Source of the DNA: Pantoea nemavictus
GTDB taxonomy: Bacteria; Pseudomonadota; Gammaproteobacteria; Enterobacterales; Enterobacteriaceae
Reading direction: 5' to 3'
Length of the DNA stretch: 64,000 nucleotides
Assembly (NCBI RefSeq): GCF_037479095.1
Contig: NZ_JBBGZW010000001.1
Location: 2,170,001-2,234,000, forward strand
The position numbers and the translations under genes are program-made. Below, piece after piece: positions 52,370 through 62,212 of the stretch; position 1 is the first letter of the stretch; each line of letters begins with the position of its first letter. A model generated the notes under the pieces. It was given only the letters and a program-made list of their open reading frames with translations, was not told where the DNA came from and ran no database searches.

Positions 52370-53980
52370 ATGATCAACTCCCTGGCTAAATCCAGGATGC
52401 TGAAGGTCGGTCTCAGCCTGATTGCTATGACCGTTGCCGCTGGTGTCCAGGCGAAAACCCTCGTTTATTGTTCAGAAGGTTCGCCTGAAGGCTTCAACCC
52501 GCAGCTCTTCACATCGGGCACCACCTACGATGCTAGCTCCGTACCGATCTACAACCGTCTGGTTGAGTTCAAAACCGGTACCACCGAGCTGCAGCCAGGT
52601 CTGGCAGAAAAATGGGATGTCAGCGCGGACGGTAAAACCTATACCTTCCATCTGCGCCAGGGCGTGAAGTGGCAATCGACCAAAGACTTCAAGCCAACCC
52701 GCACCTTCAATGCCGATGACGTCGTGTTCTCCTTCGAGCGTCAGCTCGACAAAAACAACAAATATCACGGTGTTTCTGGCGGCAGCTACGAATACTTCGA
52801 AGGCATGGACATGCCTAAGCTGATCGCCAAAATCGAAAAAGTTGACGATTACACCGTACGCTTCACCCTGACCCGTCCAGAAGCGCCGTTCATCGCTGAC
52901 CTCGGTATGGACTTCGCTTCAATTCTGTCAAAAGAGTACGCCGACAACATGCTGAAAGCGGGCACGCCAGAGAAGCTGGACCTCAATCCAGTGGGCACCG
53001 GTCCATTCGTGCTGCAGCAATATCAGAAAGATTCGCGCATTCTGTATAAAGCTAACCCAGACTTCTGGGGCACCAAGCCGAAGATTGATCGCTTAGTGTT
53101 CTCCATCACGCCAGATGCTTCTGTCCGTTACGCCAAACTGCAGAAGGGTGAGTGCCAGGTTATGCCGTACCCGAATCCGGCCGACATCGCCAGCATGAAG
53201 AAAGACGACAAAATTAATCTGATGGAGCAGCCTGGTCTGAACGTCGGTTACCTGTCGTTCAACACCGAGAAAAAACCGCTGGATAACGTGAAAGTGCGTC
53301 AGGCACTGACCATGGCGGTGAACAAACAAGCCATTATTGATGCCGTTTATCAGGGCGCTGGCCAGGCCGCGAAAAACCTGATCCCACCAACCATGTGGGG
53401 CTACAACGACGACATCAAAGATTACGCCTACGATCCTGAGAAAGCTAAAGCGCTGCTGAAAGAAGCGGGCATGCCAGATGGCTTCTCAATCGACCTGTGG
53501 GCCATGCCGGTACAACGTCCATACAACCCGAACGCACGCCGTATGGCAGAAATGGTTCAGGCTGACTGGGCGAAAATTGGCGTGAAAGCCAAAATCGTTA
53601 CCTTCGAATGGGGCGAGTACCTGAAACGCGCGAAAGCCGGGGAACACCAGACCGTCATGATGGGCTGGACCGGTGATAATGGGGATCCGGATAACTTCTT
53701 CGCTACGCTGTTCAGCTGTGCAGCAGCGAAAGACGGTTCGAACTACTCACGTTGGTGCTACAAGCCGTTTGAAGATCTGATTCAGCCAGCACGTGCTGAA
53801 GCCGATCACAACAAACGTATTGAACTGTACAAACAGGCTCAGGTAGTGATGCATGACCAGGCTCCGGCGCTGATCATCGCCCACTCAACCGTATATGAGC
53901 CAGTGAGCAAGAAAGTATCTGGTTATGTGGTTGATCCATTAGGTAAACATCACTTCGAAAACGTCGATATCCAGGAATAA
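52370..53980 (+). CDS. dppA: Periplasmic dipeptide-binding protein
   Basis: 536 aa; E. coli DppA is 535. The signal peptide ends GVQA near residue 28, then KTLVYCSEGSPEGFNPQLFTSGTTYDASS. Two disulfide-type Cys pairs (YCSEG..., ECQV; FSCAA, RWCYK) and the peptide-contact region MGWTGDNGDPDNFF are conserved. It binds dipeptides and haem-type ligands and starts the dppABCDF operon. ATG at 52370 follows GGAG; a longer frame upstream covers the untranslated leader. Confidence 0.97.
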   Translation: MINSLAKSRMLKVGLSLIAMTVAAGVQAKTLVYCSEGSPEGFNPQLFTSGTTYDASSVPIYNRLVEFKTGTTELQPGLAEKWDVSADGKTYTFHLRQGVKWQSTKDFKPTRTFNADDVVFSFERQLDKNNKYHGVSGGSYEYFEGMDMPKLIAKIEKVDDYTVRFTLTRPEAPFIADLGMDFASILSKEYADNMLKAGTPEKLDLNPVGTGPFVLQQYQKDSRILYKANPDFWGTKPKIDRLVFSITPDASVRYAKLQKGECQVMPYPNPADIASMKKDDKINLMEQPGLNVGYLSFNTEKKPLDNVKVRQALTMAVNKQAIIDAVYQGAGQAAKNLIPPTMWGYNDDIKDYAYDPEKAKALLKEAGMPDGFSIDLWAMPVQRPYNPNARRMAEMVQADWAKIGVKAKIVTFEWGEYLKRAKAGEHQTVMMGWTGDNGDPDNFFATLFSCAAAKDGSNYSRWCYKPFEDLIQPARAEADHNKRIELYKQAQVVMHDQAPALIIAHSTVYEPVSKKVSGYVVDPLGKHHFENVDIQE

Positions 53981-54000
53981 CCTTTCGGATTATCGCGGTT

Positions 54001-54060
54001 AGGGCCAGCATTGCTGGCCCTCGGGCGGCACCTTCGCCGCCCGTATTCCGCTCTTTTTTT
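54001..54060 (+). terminator. Twin hairpins between dppA and dppB
   Basis: AGGGCCAGC-ATT-GCTGGCCCT and CGGGCGGC-ACCTTC-GCCGCCCG stand one after the other (54001-54021, 54022-54043), followed ten bases later by a T-run. A likely partial terminator and 3' stabilizer that keeps DppA in excess over the membrane proteins. Confidence 0.75.
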
Positions 54061-54178
54061 CCGGCTAATTCTACTAATGAAGCGCTTCTTGCGTCGCGTC
54101 CGCCTATGGCTGGCTGCGAGTGTTGAGCAATGTTGTCCCCGGCGTTAACGCTATGGGAAATGTCAGAGAACCAGGCTT

Positions 54179-55198
54179 ATGCTGCAATTCATACTCCGAC
54201 GTTTGGGCCTTGTCATCCCAACGTTCATCGGTATCACGTTATTGACCTTCGCGTTTGTCCACTTGATCCCTGGCGATCCGGTACTGATCATGGCCGGTGA
54301 ACGCGGCATCTCCCCCGAACGTCACGCTCAGCTGATGGCGCAGTTTGGCCTCGATCAGCCGATGTGGAAGCAATATCTCACCTATATCAATGGTGTACTG
54401 CACGGCGACCTTGGCATCTCGCTGAAAAGCCGCATCCCGGTCTGGGACGAATTCGTTCCTCGTTTTAAAGCCACGCTGGAACTGGGCATCTGCGCCATGT
54501 TGTTCGCGGTTGCGGTGGGTATTCCTGTCGGTGTGCTGGCAGCGGTAAAACGCGGCTCAATCTTCGATCACACCGCCGTAGGCATCTCGCTCACCGGTTA
54601 CTCGATGCCGATTTTTTGGTGGGGCATCATGCTGATCATGCTGGTCTCGGTGCAGTGGAACCTCACGCCGGTCTCCGGGCGCGTCAGCGACATCATCTTC
54701 CTTGACGACAGCCATCCGCTCACCGGCTTTATGCTGATTGATACGCTGCTGTGGGGTGAACCGGGCGATTTCAAAGATGCCGTGATGCACATGATTTTAC
54801 CGGCCATCGTGCTTGGCACCATTCCGCTGGCGGTGATTGTGCGTATGACGCGCTCCTCCATGCTGGAAGTGCTGGGTGAAGACTACATCCGCACCGCGCG
54901 CGCCAAAGGTTTGACGCGCATGCGCGTGATTGTGGTGCATGCGCTGCGTAACGCCATGCTGCCGGTGGTCACTGTGATTGGCTTGCAGGTCGGTACGCTG
55001 CTGGCCGGTGCGATCCTGACCGAAACCATCTTCTCGTGGCCGGGACTCGGCCGCTGGCTGATCGAAGCGCTGCAACGCCGTGACTATCCGGTGGTACAGG
55101 GCGGCGTCTTGCTGGTGGCGATTCTGATCATCGTGGTCAACCTGCTGGTTGATCTGTTGTACGGCGTGGTCAATCCACGTATCCGTCATAAGAAATAA
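54179..55198 (+). CDS. dppB: Dipeptide ABC transporter permease
   Basis: 339-aa inner-membrane permease with six helices, the length of E. coli DppB. N-terminal MLQFILRRLGLVIPTFIGITLLTFAFVHLIPGDP and the EAA loop EVLGEDYIRTARAKGLTRMRVIVVHALRNAMLP, which docks on the ATPases, are conserved. Pairs with DppC. The 198-bp gap from dppA contains the twin hairpins. Confidence 0.97.
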   Translation: MLQFILRRLGLVIPTFIGITLLTFAFVHLIPGDPVLIMAGERGISPERHAQLMAQFGLDQPMWKQYLTYINGVLHGDLGISLKSRIPVWDEFVPRFKATLELGICAMLFAVAVGIPVGVLAAVKRGSIFDHTAVGISLTGYSMPIFWWGIMLIMLVSVQWNLTPVSGRVSDIIFLDDSHPLTGFMLIDTLLWGEPGDFKDAVMHMILPAIVLGTIPLAVIVRMTRSSMLEVLGEDYIRTARAKGLTRMRVIVVHALRNAMLPVVTVIGLQVGTLLAGAILTETIFSWPGLGRWLIEALQRRDYPVVQGGVLLVAILIIVVNLLVDLLYGVVNPRIRHKK

Positions 55199-55207
55199 GG
55201 GGGAATC

Positions 55208-56110
55208 ATGTCTGCTGTTGATCCCGCAAGCGTAACTGCTGCACCCAAGCCGATGACCCCGTTACAGGAATTCTGGCACTACTTCAAACGTAATAAAGGC
55301 GCGGTTATCGGCCTGGTTTACATCGTTCTGATGCTGTTAATCGCCATCTTTGCCGATGTGCTGGCACCGCACGCACCGGCTGAACAGTTCCGCGATGCCT
55401 TGCTGCATCCACCGGTCTGGCAGGAAGGCGGCAACTGGAGCTACATCCTTGGTACCGATGACGTGGGCCGCGATGTGCTGTCGCGTCTGATGTACGGTGC
55501 TCGCCTGTCGCTGCTGGTGGGCTGCATGGTCGTCGTGCTGTCGCTGATTCTCGGCGTGATATTCGGTTTGATGGCCGGCTATCTCGGCGGCGTGGTGGAC
55601 GCGATTATTATGCGCGTGGTCGACATCATGCTGGCGCTGCCAAGCCTGCTGCTGGCATTGGTGTTAGTGGCGATCTTCGGTCCGTCGATCGTCAATGCTT
55701 CGCTGGCCATCACCTTCGTGGCGCTGCCGCACTACATCCGTCTGACACGTGCTGCGGTGCTGGTTGAAGTCAACCGCGACTACGTCACCGCGTCGAGCGT
55801 GGCGGGAGCTGGCACGCTGCGTCAGATGTTTATCAATATTCTGCCTAACTGCCTGGCACCGCTGATCGTGCAGGCATCATTAGGCTTCTCCAACGCCATC
55901 CTTGATATGGCGGCGTTGGGCTTTCTCGGTATGGGGGCGCAACCGCCAACGCCGGAGTGGGGCACCATGCTCTCCGACGTGTTGCAGTATGCGCAAAGTG
56001 CCTGGTGGGTGGTGACGTTCCCTGGCGTGACCATTTTGCTGACGGTTCTGGCATTCAACCTCATGGGCGATGGTTTGCGTGATGCACTCGACCCGAAACT
56101 CAAGCAGTAA
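55208..56110 (+). CDS. dppC: Dipeptide ABC transporter permease
   Basis: 300 aa, same length as E. coli DppC. An N-terminal cytosolic stretch precedes six helices; DDVGRDVLSRLMYGARLSL and the EAA loop VNRDYVTASSVAGAGTLRQMFINILPNCLAPL mark the OppC/DppC family. Starts 9 bp after dppB with GGGG as SD. Confidence 0.97.
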   Translation: MSAVDPASVTAAPKPMTPLQEFWHYFKRNKGAVIGLVYIVLMLLIAIFADVLAPHAPAEQFRDALLHPPVWQEGGNWSYILGTDDVGRDVLSRLMYGARLSLLVGCMVVVLSLILGVIFGLMAGYLGGVVDAIIMRVVDIMLALPSLLLALVLVAIFGPSIVNASLAITFVALPHYIRLTRAAVLVEVNRDYVTASSVAGAGTLRQMFINILPNCLAPLIVQASLGFSNAILDMAALGFLGMGAQPPTPEWGTMLSDVLQYAQSAWWVVTFPGVTILLTVLAFNLMGDGLRDALDPKLKQ

Positions 56111-56122
56111 AGAGGCACCGAG

Positions 56123-57109
56123 ATGGCGTTATTAAATGTAGATAAGTTATCGGTGCATTTCGGCGACGAAAAGACACCGTTCCGTGCAGTTGACCGCATT
56201 AGTTATCAGGTCGAGCAGGGCCAGGTGGTTGGTATTGTCGGTGAATCGGGTTCCGGTAAATCAGTCAGCTCGCTGGCGATCATGGGCCTGATTGATTATC
56301 CCGGCCGCGTGATGGCCGAAAAACTGGAATTCAACGGGCGCGACCTGCAGAAAATCTCCGAAAAAGAGCGCCGCCAACTGGTTGGTGCTGAAGTGGCGAT
56401 GATCTTCCAGGACCCGATGACCAGTCTCAACCCGTGCTACACCGTAGGTTTCCAGATTATGGAAGCGCTCAAGGTGCATCAGGGCGGCAGTAAACGTACC
56501 CGTCGTCAGCGCGCGGTTGATCTGCTCGATCAGGTGGGCATTCCCGATGCGGCATCGCGTCTGGATGTCTATCCGCACCAGCTGTCTGGCGGGATGAGCC
56601 AACGCGTGATGATCGCCATGGCGATTGCCTGCAAACCGAAGCTGCTGATTGCCGATGAGCCGACTACGGCGCTCGACGTCACCATTCAGGCGCAAATCAT
56701 CGAACTGCTGCTGGAGTTGCAGAAGCAGGAGAACATGGCGCTGATCCTGATTACCCACGATCTGGCGCTGGTGGCCGAAGCGGCTCAGCACATCATCGTG
56801 ATGTATGCCGGTCAGGTGGTGGAAAGCGGTAAAGCGGTGGATATCTTCAAAGCACCGCGTCATCCCTACACGCAAGCGCTGCTGCGCGCGTTGCCGGAGT
56901 TTGCTGCGGACAAAGCGCGTCTGGCGTCGCTGCCGGGCGTGGTGCCGGGTAAATACGATCGCCCAACCGGCTGTCTGTTAAATCCGCGCTGCCCGTACGT
57001 GACCGATCGCTGCCGCCGCGAAGAGCCGGAGCTGCGCGACATTCCGGGCCGTCAGGCCAAATGTCACTTCCCACTGGATGATGCCGGGAGACCGACTTAT
57101 GAGTCTTGA
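56123..57109 (+). CDS. dppD: Dipeptide ABC transporter ATPase
   Basis: 328-aa ATPase: Walker [11 protein letters not shown]-loop [10 protein letters not shown], signature LSGGMSQR, Walker [13 protein letters not shown] and switch THD. The C-terminal Cys motif [31 protein letters not shown] binds a [4Fe-4S] cluster, as in related DppD proteins. It forms a heterodimer with DppF. Overlaps dppF by 11 bp. Confidence 0.97.
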   Translation: MALLNVDKLSVHFGDEKTPFRAVDRISYQVEQGQVVGIVGESGSGKSVSSLAIMGLIDYPGRVMAEKLEFNGRDLQKISEKERRQLVGAEVAMIFQDPMTSLNPCYTVGFQIMEALKVHQGGSKRTRRQRAVDLLDQVGIPDAASRLDVYPHQLSGGMSQRVMIAMAIACKPKLLIADEPTTALDVTIQAQIIELLLELQKQENMALILITHDLALVAEAAQHIIVMYAGQVVESGKAVDIFKAPRHPYTQALLRALPEFAADKARLASLPGVVPGKYDRPTGCLLNPRCPYVTDRCRREEPELRDIPGRQAKCHFPLDDAGRPTYES

Positions 57110-58109
57110 TAACAACCAGCAGGATTACCTGCTGCAGGCAATTGACCTGAAAAAACACTACCCAGTGAAGAAAGGTCTGTTCGGCCAGGAACGTCTGGTA
57201 AAAGCGCTGGATGGCGTGTCGTTCAACCTCGAACGCGGCAAAACGCTGGCGGTGGTGGGTGAATCCGGCTGCGGTAAATCGACGCTAGGCCGCTTGCTGA
57301 CCATGATTGAAACGCCGACCGAAGGCCAGCTCTTCTGGCACGGTCAGGATCTGTTAAAGCACGATCCGCAGGCGCAGAAACTGCGCCGTCAGAAAATCCA
57401 GATCGTGTTCCAGAACCCGTACGGCTCGCTCAATCCGCGCAAGAAAATCAGTCAGATTCTTGAAGAGCCGCTGGTGATCAACACCTCGCTGACCAAAGCG
57501 GAACGCAAAGAAAAAACGCTGGAGATGATGGCGAAAGTTGGCCTGAAAACCGAGCATTACGATCGCTATCCGCACATGTTCTCCGGTGGACAGCGCCAGC
57601 GTATCGCTATCGCCCGCGGCCTGATGCTCGATCCGGATGTGCTGATTGCCGATGAACCGGTCTCTGCACTCGACGTTTCGGTGCGCGCGCAGGTGCTCAA
57701 TCTGATGATGGATTTGCAGCAGGATTTAGGTCTGTCCTACGTCTTCATCTCGCATGACCTGTCGGTGGTGGAGCACATCGCTGATGAGGTGATGGTGATG
57801 TATCTCGGTCGCTGCGTGGAGAAGGGCAGCAAAGAGGCGATCTTTAGCAATCCGCGCCACCCTTACACTCAGGCGCTGCTGTCGGCGACACCGCGTCTTA
57901 ATCCAGACGACCGTCGCGAGCGTATTAAGCTGACAGGCGAACTGCCGAGCCCGCTCAATCCGCCGCCGGGCTGTGCGTTTAACGCGCGCTGCCGCCGTCG
58001 TTTTGGCACCTGTGTTCAGCTGCAGCCAAAGCTGAAGCAGTATGGCGATCAGCAAATTGCCTGCTTCGCGGTTGATCAGGATGAAAATCAGCCGGTGGGC
58101 ACGCTATAA
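57099..58109 (+). CDS. dppF: Dipeptide ABC transporter ATPase
   Basis: 336-aa ATPase (E. coli DppF 334 aa) with Walker [20 protein letters not shown], signature FSGGQRQR, Walker [12 protein letters not shown] and SHD. A C-terminal Cys cluster ([14 protein letters not shown]) echoes the iron-sulfur motif of DppD. The ATG at 57099 matches the conserved [23 protein letters not shown]; upstream codons belong to the dppD overlap. Last gene of the operon. Confidence 0.97.
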   Translation: MSLDNNQQDYLLQAIDLKKHYPVKKGLFGQERLVKALDGVSFNLERGKTLAVVGESGCGKSTLGRLLTMIETPTEGQLFWHGQDLLKHDPQAQKLRRQKIQIVFQNPYGSLNPRKKISQILEEPLVINTSLTKAERKEKTLEMMAKVGLKTEHYDRYPHMFSGGQRQRIAIARGLMLDPDVLIADEPVSALDVSVRAQVLNLMMDLQQDLGLSYVFISHDLSVVEHIADEVMVMYLGRCVEKGSKEAIFSNPRHPYTQALLSATPRLNPDDRRERIKLTGELPSPLNPPPGCAFNARCRRRFGTCVQLQPKLKQYGDQQIACFAVDQDENQPVGTL

Positions 58110-58129
58110 ATAAACGCCAATGATGGTTG

Positions 58130-58157
58130 AAGGCTCCCGCGGGAGCCTTTCTTTTTG
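58130..58157 (+). terminator. dpp operon terminator
   Basis: AAGGCTCCCGCGGGAGCCTT is a perfect 20-bp palindrome followed by TCTTTTT, 20 bp after dppF. Confidence 0.9.
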
Positions 58158-58301
58158 GCAAGGTAATACATCAGGGAAATTAACGGCTGAGAACCGCATC
58201 ATCAAGGTGCTTTAAAAAGCATAACCTGAATGAATCAGTAATGAATTGGTCCTGATCAGGATATAAAGCGTAAAGGCAAATTCTTATTTTGGTCAGGATT
58301 G

Positions 58302-58317
58302 CGTGAGCTTCATCACA
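58302..58317. promoter_or_regulatory. CRP-like site upstream of bcs
   Basis: CGTGA-GCTTCA-TCACA, a good match to TGTGA-N6-TCACA, 267 bp before bcsO. The rest of the 474-bp gap is AT-rich and probably holds the bcs promoter, but I cannot pick a -35/-10 pair with confidence. Confidence 0.5.
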
Positions 58318-58583
58318 TTGGAATAAAATCCATAACTTGCAGTGCAGTAGAGTATTTTCAGTAGCTTAGGTTAAAATCCCGCGCGTCACTATTTCTGTTA
58401 ATTGATACTAATTAATCCCCGTCAATAAACAATTGCACGCTTTTTGCATTCCCAGTTTTTCAATCAGAAAGATAGAATTCTTTTATTGAATGCGACGTTT
58501 TAATAATCAGATTTGTCTCACCGTCTCTTAATGTGTGTGATATATTCGCGGAAAATTCCCTCCCGTTTTTACAGGCTCTGATC

Positions 58584-59261
58584 ATGAAGAATTACGACGA
58601 TCTGCAGCGTTTTAAAGAGAAAACGCAGACGCTTGACATCGCTTTTAAGGACATGTCCGGCCAATCGCAGGAAGCCGATCAAAGCCAGTGGGCGTTACTC
58701 CGCCAATTGGCTACCGATCAAGAGCCAGAATTAGGCAGCGGTCAGCGCATTGATATGCCGCAACCTCAGCCCATTAGCGGTGATGAATTCAGTGCACCGC
58801 CAGCGCCTGTTCAGACGGCATCAATGGCCACCTCACGCGGATCGATTCTCGATAGTGTGAGCGCGTCTGCCGCGGTCCCAGCGGCGAGCAGTTCGTCCCT
58901 GTTCCCGCCCGCCCCAGCTAAATCCGCGCCAGCATCAATGCCGCTCGCGCCGAAAGCCACGCTGGTTGAGCGCCAGGCCGCCACCTCACTGTTCCCGCCG
59001 GCTAAACCTGCTGCAGCGCCTGCGGTTCAGCCTGCCGCTGCCGCCGAACCGGCACTGATTGCTCCCGCGCCTGTCGCGCCAGCACCGCTCGCGGTCGCAC
59101 CGGCATCTACCTTTGCCGCACCGGTTGAACCGGCACGTCCGGCCGCGTCTGCACCGTCCCGTTTTGGTGCTCTGTTCCGCTCGCGTCCTGCTGAGTCTGC
59201 TAACCTTGCCAAAGAAACACCGTTAAAACCGCTACTGGAGAAGATTGCGCTATGCCGTTAG
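58584..59261 (+). CDS. bcsO: BcsO, Pro/Ala-rich cellulose biosynthesis protein
   Basis: 225 aa. A short conserved start (MKNYDDLQRFKEKTQTLDIAFKDMS) and end (RFGALFRSRPAES...PLKPLLEKIALCR) enclose about 120 residues of Pro/Ala/Val low complexity (APAPVAPAPLAVAPAS), surely disordered. BcsO is found at the head of type I bcs operons of some enterobacteria; its role is not firmly known. No signal peptide. The ATG at 58584 is supported by the conserved start; it overlaps bcsQ by 10 bp. Confidence 0.8.
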   Translation: MKNYDDLQRFKEKTQTLDIAFKDMSGQSQEADQSQWALLRQLATDQEPELGSGQRIDMPQPQPISGDEFSAPPAPVQTASMATSRGSILDSVSASAAVPAASSSSLFPPAPAKSAPASMPLAPKATLVERQAATSLFPPAKPAAAPAVQPAAAAEPALIAPAPVAPAPLAVAPASTFAAPVEPARPAASAPSRFGALFRSRPAESANLAKETPLKPLLEKIALCR

Positions 59262-60052
59262 TTTGTGTGTGCTCGCCAAAAGGGGGAGTAGGGAAAACCA
59301 CCATGGCGGCCAACCTTGCGTGGAGTCTGGCTCGCGCTGGCAGCAAGGTATTGGCAATCGATTTTGATGTTCAGAATGCCCTGCGCCTGCATTTCGGCGT
59401 GCCGCTCAATGATGGTCGCGGTTTTGTGGCGCGTTCTGCAGATCAAGCCGACTGGAGCCAATCCATTCTGACCACCGGCGGCAATATTTTCGTTATGCCG
59501 TATGGCGATGTCACCGAAGAGCAGCGCGAACGTTTTGAAGAGAACCTGGTAAAAGATCCGCACTTCCTGCAGCGCGGTCTGGACACGGTACTGAACTATC
59601 CGGGATTGGTCATCATTGCCGATTTTCCTCCGGGCCCGGGCCCTGCGCTTAAAGCCATGACCGCGCTTGCCGATATGCATGTAGTGGTGATGCTGGCAGA
59701 TACCGCATCGGTCTCTCTACTGCCGCAAATAGAAAATGACCGCATGATTGGTCAGCCCCTAAATAATAAACGGGGTCATTATTTTGTGCTTAACCAGAGC
59801 GATAACCGCCGCAATATTAGCCGTGAAGTCACGGAATTTATGCAGCAGCGTTTAGGTGAGAATTTATTAGGCGTGGTACATCGTGATGAAAGCGTCGCGG
59901 AAGCCAATGCCTCGCAACAATCCGTTTATGATTTCAGCCCGGCTTCTGCAGCTGCGTTTGATATCGAATTAGTGGCGAAACGCGTGGCTAATATCCTGAA
60001 TATCACCGTGGGTAACGGCGAAGTTCAGGCCCCCATTCGCAGCCACTATTAA
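59252..60052 (+). CDS. bcsQ: BcsQ, MinD-like ATPase of cellulose synthesis
   Basis: 266-aa ParA/MinD-family ATPase with deviant Walker A SPKGGVGKTT (residues 8-17), switch I region DFDVQNALRLHFG and switch II IIADFPPGPGP. It helps place and assemble the cellulose synthase complex, in E. coli at the cell pole. Here the reading frame is intact, unlike the stop-containing bcsQ of some E. coli K-12 strains. Follows bcsO with overlap and precedes bcsA by 54 bp. Confidence 0.93.
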   Translation: MPLVCVCSPKGGVGKTTMAANLAWSLARAGSKVLAIDFDVQNALRLHFGVPLNDGRGFVARSADQADWSQSILTTGGNIFVMPYGDVTEEQRERFEENLVKDPHFLQRGLDTVLNYPGLVIIADFPPGPGPALKAMTALADMHVVVMLADTASVSLLPQIENDRMIGQPLNNKRGHYFVLNQSDNRRNISREVTEFMQQRLGENLLGVVHRDESVAEANASQQSVYDFSPASAAAFDIELVAKRVANILNITVGNGEVQAPIRSHY

Positions 60053-60106
60053 TAATGAGGCCGGATCCGGCCACATAATAACAACACAGCTTCTTCAGGG
60101 TGAATC

Positions 60107-62212
60107 ATGAGTAAACTCGGGTTTTACCTGCTACTGCTGGTGCTTGCACCGGTAGCAGCGGTAATCGTCATCACGCCTATGGACAGCCAAAAGCAATATA
60201 TCTTTGGCTTGATCAGCATCGGGATGATGTTTTTACTGGGCTTCAGCAAAAGCCGCAAAATAACCGTTGTGATGGTTATCCTTTCCGCGCTGATGTCGAC
60301 CCGATATATCTGGTGGCGCACCACGGAGACGCTGCAGTTTAATTCAGAGATTGAAGCGATCCTGGGTATCGGCTTATATCTGGCCGAACTGTACGTCTGG
60401 CTGATCTTAATTCTCGGTTTCCTGCAAACCACCTGGCCATTAAAGCGCACCATCGAGCCGCTGCCGGATGATATTAGCCTGTGGCCGACGGTGGACGTCT
60501 ATGTACCGACCTACAACGAAAGTCTGGATGTAGTGCGTGATACCGTGCTGGCGGCGCAGTGTATTGATTATCCGCGCGACAAGCTGAAGGTCTATTTGCT
60601 GGATGATGGTAAGCGCAGCGAGTTTGCGGTGTTTGCGGCTGACGTTGGCGTGGGTTACATCACGCGTGACGACAACAGCCACGCCAAAGCCGGTAACCTC
60701 AACCACGCGATGAAGATCACCAAAGGTGAGCTGATCTGCATCTTCGACTGCGACCACGTCGCCACGCGCACTTTCCTGCAGGCGACGGTGGGGCCCTTCC
60801 TGAACGATCCAAAGCTGGCGCTGCTGCAGACGCCGCACTACTTCTATTCGCCGGATCCGTTCGAACGTAACCTGCGCGCAGCGCGCAGCATCCCGAACGA
60901 AGGTTCGCTGTTCTACGGCCCGGTCCAGCAGGGTAACGATAACTGGAACGCCACCTTCTTCTGCGGCTCCTGTGCGGTGATCCGCCGTAGCGCGCTGGAA
61001 GAGATTGGTGGTTTTGCGGTAGAAACCGTCACCGAAGATGCGCACACCGCGCTGAAAATGCAGCGCCTCGGTTGGGGATCTGCCTTCCTGGCGATTCCGC
61101 TGGCGGCCGGTCTGGCAACCGAGCGTCTGGGTCTGCACGTGGTGCAGCGTAACCGCTGGGCACGCGGCATGACGCAGATCTTCCGCGTCGATAATCCGCT
61201 GTTTGGTCGGGGCTTAAAGTGGCAGCAGCGTCTGTGCTACCTCAACGCCATGCTGCACTTCCAGTTCGGCTTGCCGCGCGTGGCGTTCCTGACGGCACCG
61301 CTGGCGTACCTGCTGTTTAACCTGAATATCATCCACTCGTCGGCATCGCTGATTTTTGCCTACGTCTTGCCGCATCTGGTGATGTCGCTCTACGTCAACT
61401 CGCGCATGAACGGCAAGTTCCGCTACACCTTCTGGGGCGAAATCTACGAAACCGTGATGTGCTTCCACCTCGTTATCCCCACGCTGGTGACCATGCTGGC
61501 ACCGAAGCGCGGGAAATTTAACGTAACGGATAAAGGCGGTTTGCTCGATCAAGGCTTCTTCGATTTCCACATCGTGCGTCCACACGTGATTGTTGCGCTG
61601 CTGCTGTCGATTGGCATCATCGCGGGCGTGGTGCGTGCGGTGGCGCATGACTACTTTGGCGTTGATCCTTACGTTATCGCGCTCAACGTCGGCTGGGCGG
61701 TGTTCAGCCTGATCATCCTGATGGCGGCCATTGCCGTGGCGCGTGAAACCAAACAGGTGCGTAAAACCATCCGTATCGAAGTACAGATTCCGGCGGTGAT
61801 TCACTATGCCAGCGGCATCTCGTCACGCACGCAAACCAGCGATTTGTCGATGGGCGGTGCGCAACTCGATGCGCCGGACAATCGTCATGAGCAGGATGAA
61901 ATCGAAGAGATCGATCTGCTGTTGAAATCCGGCACCATCACCATTCCGGTAAGCAAAATCTCCGGTGATGACGAGAGCATCCGTCTGCGCTTTGGCGATA
62001 TGCCGCTGTCGCGCCGCCGTGAACTGGTGCGTGTGGTGCTGGCGCGCGCCGATGCGTGGATCCAGCCCGAGTACAAGCAGGACAACCCGCTGGTTTCGCT
62101 TGGCACCATTATTCGTACCGTATTTGAGCTGTTCTGGCTGACCTGGAAAGATCGCCGTGAGAAGCGTAAGCGTGATAACCAGCCCGCCGCAAAAGAGGAC
62201 AGCGCTGCATGA
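60107..62212 (+). CDS. bcsA: Cellulose synthase catalytic subunit
   Basis: 701-aa inner-membrane glycosyltransferase that polymerizes UDP-glucose and exports the glucan. The GT-2 domain has LLDDG, FDCDH, VTEDAH (catalytic base) and the QxxRW motif QRNRW. About eight membrane helices surround it. A C-terminal PilZ domain carries RKTIR and DLSMGG, so c-di-GMP activates the enzyme. Compared with E. coli BcsA (872 aa) it lacks the long N-terminal extension. bcsB starts within its last codon. Confidence 0.96.
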   Translation: MSKLGFYLLLLVLAPVAAVIVITPMDSQKQYIFGLISIGMMFLLGFSKSRKITVVMVILSALMSTRYIWWRTTETLQFNSEIEAILGIGLYLAELYVWLILILGFLQTTWPLKRTIEPLPDDISLWPTVDVYVPTYNESLDVVRDTVLAAQCIDYPRDKLKVYLLDDGKRSEFAVFAADVGVGYITRDDNSHAKAGNLNHAMKITKGELICIFDCDHVATRTFLQATVGPFLNDPKLALLQTPHYFYSPDPFERNLRAARSIPNEGSLFYGPVQQGNDNWNATFFCGSCAVIRRSALEEIGGFAVETVTEDAHTALKMQRLGWGSAFLAIPLAAGLATERLGLHVVQRNRWARGMTQIFRVDNPLFGRGLKWQQRLCYLNAMLHFQFGLPRVAFLTAPLAYLLFNLNIIHSSASLIFAYVLPHLVMSLYVNSRMNGKFRYTFWGEIYETVMCFHLVIPTLVTMLAPKRGKFNVTDKGGLLDQGFFDFHIVRPHVIVALLLSIGIIAGVVRAVAHDYFGVDPYVIALNVGWAVFSLIILMAAIAVARETKQVRKTIRIEVQIPAVIHYASGISSRTQTSDLSMGGAQLDAPDNRHEQDEIEEIDLLLKSGTITIPVSKISGDDESIRLRFGDMPLSRRRELVRVVLARADAWIQPEYKQDNPLVSLGTIIRTVFELFWLTWKDRREKRKRDNQPAAKEDSAA

